Origin: Bacteroidales bacterium
Lineage (GTDB): Bacteria > Bacteroidota > Bacteroidia > Bacteroidales > Tenuifilaceae
Assembly (NCBI GenBank): GCA_003531155.1
Contig: DQHR01000077.1
Coordinates: forward strand, 6,583 to 14,160
Reading direction: 5' to 3'
Length of the DNA: 7,578 nt
The translations under genes were made by a program, and so were the position numbers. Below, in pieces: positions 1-4,438 of this stretch. Under the pieces are notes generated by a model, which searched no databases, was not told the DNA's origin, and saw nothing but the letters and a program-made list of their open reading frames with translations. How positions within the stretch are numbered: the stretch's first letter is position 1; the number at the start of each line of letters is the position of its first letter.

Positions 1-417
1 AAACCCTTCAATATAATACTTGTTTACGTAATGATAAAAGCTGTTTTTTTGTTTTGAACTTATTGGGTAAAATTCATCGATTTGTACAAAGTGCAGATTC
101 GATAAACTTGGTTTAGTTTTGGCTTTTATGCCATATTTTTCTAAAATTACACGTCCTTTTTCCTCATTCCAATTATTTAAAAGGAATTGAGTCCATTTAA
201 TAAAATGCTCAGGAGTTTTACCTGTAGGTAAACTAATTACTCCATTTGGATTTTCCGAAACCCATTCAACAAACCTTAATGCTGTAAAAAGACCCAGTAG
301 GGGAAAGTTTTCTACCGTAACATAAGGTATTTTGGTGTTTATACCCTTTATGCTAGATTGTTCCAAAAACGACCTCTCGACACTAGAAAAATAATCTGCG
401 TTCATATTTGTTTTCAT
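1..417 (-). CDS. NagB-family (glucosamine-6-phosphate deaminase-like) protein, N-terminal part
   Basis: Reading the minus strand from ATG at 417 gives 139 codons with no stop before the window edge, so the C-terminal part is missing. LPTGKTP at residues 63-69 matches the phosphosugar-binding loop of the NagB/RpiA/SOL fold (LPTGGTP in E. coli NagB). FVQIDEFYP at 110-118 matches the FNMDEYVGL segment that carries the catalytic base (Asp72 in E. coli NagB, here D114). It is followed by NSFYHYV at 125-131, like the family's ESYYSFM. In the family the reaction is glucosamine-6-phosphate to fructose-6-phosphate plus ammonia, in the cytosol. The stretch between the two motifs is longer than in short NagB enzymes. 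From memory this fits the long NagB-like proteins of Bacteroidota, which carry extra C-terminal sequence; that cannot be seen here. Substrate is therefore uncertain. A second ATG at 405 (codon 5) is a possible start. No clear ribosome binding site precedes either. Confidence 0.82.
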   Translation of the reverse strand, partial: MKTNMNADYFSSVERSFLEQSSIKGINTKIPYVTVENFPLLGLFTALRFVEWVSENPNGVISLPTGKTPEHFIKWTQFLLNNWNEEKGRVILEKYGIKAKTKPSLSNLHFVQIDEFYPISSKQKNSFYHYVNKYYIEGF

Positions 418-509
418 TTAATTAGGAGATGTTTCCCTCTTTTTGTATAAAGTATAATGAAACTATTATATAAAATACTAGAGTGCAAATTGCTTTTAAA
501 TTAAGGTGG

Positions 510-563
510 TATTAAATAGCCAAATCTAGTAAAAATCTTTTCTCACACAGATACTATTTAATA
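510..563. repeat. 10-base inverted repeat flanking the candidate promoter
   Basis: TATTAAATAG at 510-519 is the exact reverse complement of CTATTTAATA at 554-563, with 34 bases between. The arms lie on either side of the candidate -7 element at 521-528, near its expected start site and upstream of its -33 region. This could be a pair of regulator half-sites, but arms made almost wholly of A and T can arise by chance. Confidence 0.35.
521..528 (-). promoter_or_regulatory. Candidate Bacteroidota -7 promoter element for the NagB-like gene
   Basis: On the minus strand this reads TAGATTTG, an exact fit to the TAnnTTTG -7 consensus of Bacteroidota sigma-ABfr promoters. Transcription would begin near 515, giving a leader of roughly 100 bases. 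No good -33 TTTG is present; the closest is TGTG about 15-17 bases upstream. The motif is short and the DNA AT-rich, so a chance match is possible. Confidence 0.35.
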
Positions 564-686
564 AGTCTCCGCATAAGGATAGATTTTATGTATAAAAGAA
601 TTAGTAGTTTGAAAGTATAATCTTTATAGAACTGTCAAATAATCGTTGTAATCAAAATTTTAGGCAAAATTTGAAGATTTGCTATT

Positions 687-702
687 AAACTTATATAAGT
701 TT
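687..702. repeat. 16-base perfect palindrome
   Basis: AAACTTATATAAGTTT is fully self-complementary about a centre between 694 and 695. It lies downstream of the terminator of the EF-G paralog and about 270 bases upstream of the NagB-like start. A dimeric regulator could bind such a site, but its AT content makes chance occurrence plausible. Confidence 0.35.
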
Positions 703-726
703 TTAGATTAAAATGAATAATACAAT

Positions 727-752
727 AAAAAAAGGGTGCCTTTCGGCACCCT
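727..752 (-). terminator. Intrinsic terminator of the EF-G paralog gene
   Basis: In the minus-strand transcript an 8-base-pair perfect stem (AGGGTGCC with GGCACCCT, 733-740 and 745-752) is closed by a GAAA tetraloop and followed directly by seven U residues (A run at 727-733 on the plus strand). It begins 37 bases after the TAG stop at 790. This is a textbook Rho-independent terminator and argues that the EF-G paralog is not cotranscribed with the NagB-like gene. Confidence 0.93.
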
Positions 753-789
753 CACTTCAATTGTATATATGGTAGGTTTAGGGTGTACT

Positions 790-2949
790 CTATTCTTCTT
801 CCTGTTCGGCTTCGTAAGCTTTAAGAAGTTTATCCTGAACATCGGAAGGAACTTGCTCGTACGATGCAAATTTCATATTGTAAGTAGCTCGTCCGCTGGT
901 TAACGACGATAATGAGGTTGAATATTTGTTCATCTCAGCAAGAGGAACTCTTGCGTTGATAATCTCAAAGCCTTTATCGCTTCCCATACCCATAATAATT
1001 GCACGGCGGTTTTGAAGGTCGCTCATTACATCACCCATTCTATCAGCAGGAACTAGTACTTCAACATCGTAAACGGGTTCCATAATCTTGGGTCCTGCTT
1101 CTTTAAATGCGTTTTTGAATGCATTACGCCCAGCAAGTTTAAACGAAATTTCGTTTGAATCAACGGGGTGCATCTTACCATCGTAAACTGCAACACGGAT
1201 ATCACGAGCGTATGAACCTGTTAGAGGTCCTTGTTCAATCTTCTCCATAATACCTTTTAAAATTGCAGGTAAGAAGCGAGCATCGATAGCACCGCCAACA
1301 ATACAGTTGTAGAATACAAGTTTTCCTCCCCACTCAAGAGCAATCTCTTCTTTACCTCTAACGCTGATATTAACCTCTTTCCCTCCAATTTTGTATTTGG
1401 TAGGATCTGGATTGCCTTCAACGTGCGGTTCAATTACGATGTGAACCTCGCCAAATTGCCCGGCTCCACCTGATTGTTTTTTATGACGGTAGTCAGCAGC
1501 AGCAAGTTTCGTAATGGTCTCACGATAAGGAATACGTGGAGGTATAAACTCAATATCAATCTTATGAAGGTTGGTTAAATGCCATTTAAGGATATTCAAA
1601 TGATGTTCGCCTTGTCCTGATACAAGAATTTGACGAAGTTCTTTTGAGTGCTCAACAATAATTGTTGGATCTTCTTGGTGTGCACGGTTTAATAATTCAC
1701 CCATTTTCTCAGTATCAGCCTCGTTTTTAGCCTTGATAGCTGTACGGAATTTTGAGTTGGGGAATGTCATTGGTTCATACTTAACACCGTTAAGAGCAGG
1801 AACGGCAAGTGTATGATTTGTTTTAGTGTTCTTTAGTTTTACAGTAGCACCTATATCGCCAGCTACCATTTCGGTAACCTTTACACGGTTTTTACCCGCA
1901 ACAACAAATAGTTGAGCAATTCGCTCTTTAACATCATTGTTACTGTTCACCAAATCCATACCTTCGGTTACTTTTCCAGACATTACTCTGAAATAATTGA
2001 TTTCACCAATATGAGGTTCAACCGAAGTTTTAAAGATATATAATGAAGTAGGTGCAGATTCATCACATTTAATCTCTTTTCCACTGTCATTACCTGGCAT
2101 TGGAACTTGATTTGGGTATGGAGCGACGTTAAGGATGAAATCCATCAAGCGTTTTGTACCAATATTACGTTTACCTGATGTACAGAATACAGGGAAAAGA
2201 TTGCGCTTGGTTAATCCTATCGATAAACCTTTGCGCATTTCATCTTCGCTAAGCGAACCTTGCTCAAAGAATTTTTCCATCAACGACTCGTCGTTTTCAG
2301 CAGCAGCTTCCACAAGTGCGTTATGAAGTTCAGTTGCTTTATCCATTTCCTCTGCTGGAATTGGGAAATCCTCGCGAACACCAGTATCACCTTTGAACTT
2401 GTAAAGTTTCATGGTTAGCACATCAACAAAAGCATTGAACTCACTACCGGGGTTGATTGGGTATTGAACCAAAACTACTTTATTACCAAAACTTTGCTTA
2501 ATTGATTCTAAAGTTTGATCGAAGTTAGCCTTATCTTGATCAAGCTGGTTAATAGCAATAACCATTGGCTTATGCATGCGTTCAGCGTGACGGTTGAAAA
2601 TTTCTGTACCAACCTCTACTCCATACTGAGCATTAACAACCATAATAGCAGTGTCAGTTGGGCGCATTGCTGAAATAACAGCACCAACGAAATCGTCGGA
2701 ACCTGGAGTATCTATAATATTTAGCTTACGATCGAGGAATTCGGTATAAAGGATAGTAGAAAAAATGGAACGTTGGTTTTGTTGCTCTATTTCAGAGTAA
2801 TCCGAAACAGTGTTCTTCCCCTCAATTGTCCCTTTTCGTTCAATGACTTTACCCTCAAACATCATCGACTCGGCTAGAAGTGTTTTACCTGAGCCGGTAT
2901 TTCCCAGCAGGGCAACATTCTTGATTTGATTAGTAAGATAAGTTTTCAT
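790..2949 (-). CDS. EF-G paralog (EF-G2-like) with altered GTPase motifs
   Basis: A 719-residue protein with full EF-G architecture: GTP-binding domain (about 1-290), beta-barrel domain II (about 300-385), domain III (about 400-475), domain IV (about 480-605, with HPVDS at 594-598) and domain V. Intact domain IV suggests it can still drive tRNA-mRNA translocation. The P-loop GNTGSGKT (16-23) is sound. The rest of the GTPase site differs from canonical EF-G: switch I reads RSIFST (60-65) in place of RGITIT and lacks the Mg-coordinating Thr; DTPGS (80-84) puts Ser84 where the catalytic His of DTPGH sits; G4 is NQLD (134-137), not NKMD. In Bacteroides thetaiotaomicron an EF-G2 of this type is reported to lack GTPase activity and to support translation under carbon limitation; equal function here is inference. 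The gene stands alone, diverges from the rpsL operon and ends in TAG followed by a strong terminator. ATG at 2949 is directly preceded by GTAAGG, too close to be a normal Shine-Dalgarno. Confidence 0.93.
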   Translation of the reverse strand: MKTYLTNQIKNVALLGNTGSGKTLLAESMMFEGKVIERKGTIEGKNTVSDYSEIEQQNQRSIFSTILYTEFLDRKLNIIDTPGSDDFVGAVISAMRPTDTAIMVVNAQYGVEVGTEIFNRHAERMHKPMVIAINQLDQDKANFDQTLESIKQSFGNKVVLVQYPINPGSEFNAFVDVLTMKLYKFKGDTGVREDFPIPAEEMDKATELHNALVEAAAENDESLMEKFFEQGSLSEDEMRKGLSIGLTKRNLFPVFCTSGKRNIGTKRLMDFILNVAPYPNQVPMPGNDSGKEIKCDESAPTSLYIFKTSVEPHIGEINYFRVMSGKVTEGMDLVNSNNDVKERIAQLFVVAGKNRVKVTEMVAGDIGATVKLKNTKTNHTLAVPALNGVKYEPMTFPNSKFRTAIKAKNEADTEKMGELLNRAHQEDPTIIVEHSKELRQILVSGQGEHHLNILKWHLTNLHKIDIEFIPPRIPYRETITKLAAADYRHKKQSGGAGQFGEVHIVIEPHVEGNPDPTKYKIGGKEVNISVRGKEEIALEWGGKLVFYNCIVGGAIDARFLPAILKGIMEKIEQGPLTGSYARDIRVAVYDGKMHPVDSNEISFKLAGRNAFKNAFKEAGPKIMEPVYDVEVLVPADRMGDVMSDLQNRRAIIMGMGSDKGFEIINARVPLAEMNKYSTSLSSLTSGRATYNMKFASYEQVPSDVQDKLLKAYEAEQEEE

Positions 2950-3016
2950 CCTTACGCAGCGTTAAAATTGTTATTTTAAAAAACGTTAATTTTTAGATTG
3001 AGAATTGCTTATATAT

Positions 3017-3064
3017 AATAAGGTGTAATATGCTCTATCCTTCGAGTAATTGCTGCACCCTATT
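3017..3064 (-). promoter_or_regulatory. Possible stem-loop in the leader of the EF-G paralog mRNA
   Basis: In the minus-strand transcript AAUAGGGUG (3064-3056) can pair with CACCUUAUU (3025-3017), giving nine pairs including one G-U, around a 30-base loop. It would lie close to the 5' end of the transcript if the -7 element at 3077-3084 is used. No U run follows, so it is not an intrinsic terminator. I do not recognise a known riboswitch or leader class. Confidence 0.3.
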
Positions 3065-3076
3065 TTTTAAACCCTC

Positions 3077-3084
3077 CAAAAATA
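3077..3084 (-). promoter_or_regulatory. Candidate -7 promoter element for the EF-G paralog
   Basis: On the minus strand this reads TATTTTTG, an exact TAnnTTTG match. Transcription would start near 3070, giving a leader of about 120 bases before the ATG at 2949. No exact -33 TTTG lies at the expected 17-23 base spacing. A second minus-strand match (TAATTTTG, 3343-3350) lies farther upstream and is less likely. Confidence 0.4.
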
Positions 3085-3123
3085 GTAAAATTTTGATATA
3101 AACATCATTTTAGGACATCGAAG

Positions 3124-3140
3124 TTGCATCTCGCATGCAA
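3124..3140. repeat. Short perfect inverted repeat TTGCAT-N5-ATGCAA
   Basis: Six-base arms at 3124-3129 and 3135-3140 flank a five-base CTCGC centre, forming a perfect hairpin or a two-half-site operator. It lies about 40 bases upstream of the candidate -7 element of the EF-G paralog on that gene's strand, where an activator could bind. Its role is unknown. Confidence 0.4.
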
Positions 3141-3376
3141 TGTGTATGATAATAAGCCACTTGGGTGTCGTGATATTTTTATTGTAGCAGAATGTATTTG
3201 CTAAGTGTTTGTTTATTAGTATTATACTGAGATTATTCCATATCAATTTTATCTATTATTTCATTTATTCAGCAATAATCAAAAGTCGTGAACTTTTTAA
3301 GCACATAAAAAAGCAATTCTGCAATACAGCATCTCTAACGCACAAAATTAAAAGCACTTTTTTATCAAAAACTCAC

Positions 3377-3384
3377 TATTTTTG
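3377..3384 (+). promoter_or_regulatory. Candidate distal promoter (P1) of the rpsL operon
   Basis: TATTTTTG followed by CA is an exact Bacteroidota -7 match. Transcription would start near 3390, about 130 bases before rpsL. The region at -33 is only a T run (3358-3363) without TTTG, so the match is incomplete. Confidence 0.4.
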
Positions 3385-3397
3385 CACCTTTGACAAA

Positions 3398-3424
3398 ATT
3401 TAGTAACCTAAATAGCTAGTTAGC
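3398..3424 (+). repeat. Two adjacent small inverted repeats in the rpsL leader
   Basis: ATTTAG-TAAC-CTAAAT (3398-3413) is a perfect 6-base-pair hairpin. GCTAGTTAGC (3415-3424) follows after one base. Both would be transcribed only from the distal promoter, not from the proximal one at 3469-3476. A run of eight A residues follows on the plus strand, so this is not a plus-strand terminator. Stability in RNA would be low. Confidence 0.3.
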
Positions 3425-3442
3425 AATAAAAAAAAGGTTGAA

Positions 3443-3476
3443 TTGTGAGGTAATTTGAAAAAAACCAATACCTTTG
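3443..3476 (+). promoter_or_regulatory. Probable proximal promoter (P2) of the rpsL operon
   Basis: TACCTTTG at 3469-3476 is an exact -7 match followed by C, the form common at strong Bacteroidota promoters. TTG at 3443-3445 lies 23 bases upstream, within the TTG-N17-23-TAnnTTTG spacing described for this phylum. Transcription would start near 3482, leaving an AT-rich leader of about 40 bases with no Shine-Dalgarno sequence before the rpsL ATG. This is the best-supported promoter in the window. Confidence 0.6.
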
Positions 3477-3521
3477 CGAGCCCAAATTGTAATATTTTTT
3501 AATTAAATATATAGTGTTTAT

Positions 3522-3899
3522 ATGCCTACAATTCAACAGCTAGTAAGAAAAGGAAGGTCGAAGCTGGTAGATAAGAGTAAAGCGCCTGCGCTTGATTCTT
3601 GTCCACAACGACGCGGGGTATGTGTACGTGTGTACACCACTACTCCTAAAAAGCCGAATTCGGCTATGAGAAAGGTTGCTAGGGTTAGGCTTACCAACGG
3701 TAAGGAGGTGAATGCCTACATTCCTGGAGAAGGACACAATCTTCAAGAGCACTCAATTGTGCTAATTCGTGGTGGCAGGGTAAAAGATTTACCCGGTGTT
3801 CGTTACCACTTAATCAGAGGTACTCTCGATGCTTCCGGCGTAGAAGGAAGAAATCAGCGCCGTTCTAAGTATGGTACTAAGAGACCTAAGAAGAAATAA
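3522..3899 (+). CDS. rpsL: 30S ribosomal protein S12
   Basis: S12 sits at the decoding centre of the small subunit and governs tRNA selection accuracy. The 125-residue protein matches the family over its whole length: QLVRKGR near the N-terminus, TTTPKKPNSAMRKVARVRL (39-57), GEGHNLQEHS (69-78), RGGRVKDLPGVRYH (83-96) and a basic tail ending RPKKK. Lys43, Lys88 and Pro91, sites where streptomycin-resistance changes arise in other bacteria, are all wild type. Asp89 of the KDLPG loop, the residue methylthiolated by RimO in E. coli, is present. It is the first gene of the plus-strand operon and is followed after 26 bases by rpsG. The start is fixed by the conserved MPTIQQLV N-terminus; no Shine-Dalgarno precedes it, as is usual in Bacteroidota. 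Confidence 0.99.
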   Translation: MPTIQQLVRKGRSKLVDKSKAPALDSCPQRRGVCVRVYTTTPKKPNSAMRKVARVRLTNGKEVNAYIPGEGHNLQEHSIVLIRGGRVKDLPGVRYHLIRGTLDASGVEGRNQRRSKYGTKRPKKK

Positions 3900-3925
3900 T
3901 TTAAACTCTTGAAGATTTAATAGCA

Positions 3926-4402
3926 ATGAGAAAAGCTAAACCAAAAAAACGAATCATTCTTCCCGATCCAAAGTTTCATGATACTTTGGTAACTCGTTTC
4001 GTTAACATGTTAATGTTAAGTGGGAAGAAGAGCGTATCGTTTAACATCTTCTACGATGCGCTAGACATTGTTGCCAACAAGATGAAGGACTCTGAGAAGG
4101 CTCCTCTTGATATCTGGAAAAAGGCGCTTGAAAACATCACCCCGCAGGTTGAGGTTAAAAGTCGCCGCGTTGGTGGTGCAACATTCCAAGTTCCTATGGA
4201 GGTTCGTCCCGATCGCAAGGTATCTTTATCTATGAAAAACATGATCCTATACTCTCGTAAGCGTACTGGTAGAGGTATGAGCGATAAGCTTGCTGCTGAA
4301 ATCATGGCTGCTTTCAACGAGGAGGGTGCTGCTTTCAAAAAGAAAGAGGATATGCATAAAATGGCTGAAGCCAATAAGGCTTTTGCTCACTTCAGATTTT
4401 AG
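3926..4402 (+). CDS. rpsG: 30S ribosomal protein S7
   Basis: S7 starts assembly of the 30S head by binding the 3' major domain of 16S rRNA and lines the mRNA exit and E site. The 158-residue length is usual for Bacteroidota. Visible family features are a basic N-terminus, the FVNMLMLSGKKS helix region (25-36), the beta-hairpin GGATFQVPMEVRPDRK (83-98), and a C-terminal helix ending FAHFRF. The gene ends in two consecutive TAG codons (4400-4405). Reading on, the next in-frame stop is TAA at 4433-4435, still before fusA. In E. coli, S7 represses its own operon by binding between rpsL and rpsG; here that gap is only 26 bases with no obvious structure, so the same control is not evident. Confidence 0.99.
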   Translation: MRKAKPKKRIILPDPKFHDTLVTRFVNMLMLSGKKSVSFNIFYDALDIVANKMKDSEKAPLDIWKKALENITPQVEVKSRRVGGATFQVPMEVRPDRKVSLSMKNMILYSRKRTGRGMSDKLAAEIMAAFNEEGAAFKKKEDMHKMAEANKAFAHFRF

Positions 4403-4423
4403 TAGTTGAGAAATAATAGCGAT

Positions 4424-4430
4424 AGAAGGA
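4424..4430 (+). promoter_or_regulatory. Shine-Dalgarno-like sequence before fusA
   Basis: AGAAGGA lies eight bases before the ATG at 4439, a standard spacing. The other plus-strand genes in the window lack a comparable purine motif, and Bacteroidota generally make little use of Shine-Dalgarno pairing, so this may help fusA expression or be incidental. Confidence 0.35.
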
Positions 4431-4438
4431 AATAAAGA

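Larger units (their letters stand above)
418..726. other. AT-rich gene-free spacer
   Basis: I see no coding sequence, RNA gene or pseudogene remnant in these 309 bases; the reading frames checked break up into very short ORFs. The stretch separates the terminator of the EF-G paralog from the start of the NagB-like gene, so the two are probably transcribed separately. It holds a candidate minus-strand promoter at 521-528, a 10-base inverted repeat (510-519 and 554-563) around that promoter, and a 16-base perfect palindrome at 687-702. Confidence 0.6.
2950..3521. other. Divergent control region between the EF-G paralog and rpsL
   Basis: These 572 bases hold no convincing gene. The only sizeable open frame (3209-3403, plus) starts with TTG, is low-complexity and overlaps a promoter motif. 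I see candidate promoters for both directions (3077-3084 minus; 3377-3384 and 3469-3476 plus), a leader stem-loop (3017-3064), a short hairpin (3124-3140) and two small inverted repeats between the plus-strand promoters (3398-3413 and 3415-3424). I saw no tRNA. The length is generous for two simple promoters, which leaves room for regulator sites. Confidence 0.6.

Noticed and set aside
727..752. Terminator acting on the plus strand
   Set aside because: The poly-T run exists only after the stem on the minus strand, and no plus-strand gene precedes it.
3209..3403. 64-codon open frame on the plus strand in the divergent region
   Set aside because: It starts with TTG, is low-complexity and rich in Ile, Phe and Lys as expected from AT-rich spacer, overlaps the candidate promoter at 3377-3384, and resembles no family I know.
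3398..3435. Plus-strand attenuator upstream of rpsL
   Set aside because: The small stems are followed by A residues, not T residues, so intrinsic termination in that direction is not supported.
4400..4435. Genome-wide TAG reassignment extending S7 by eleven residues
   Set aside because: S7 ends at the usual FAHFRF with the usual length for the phylum, so TAG acts as a stop there; no extension is needed.
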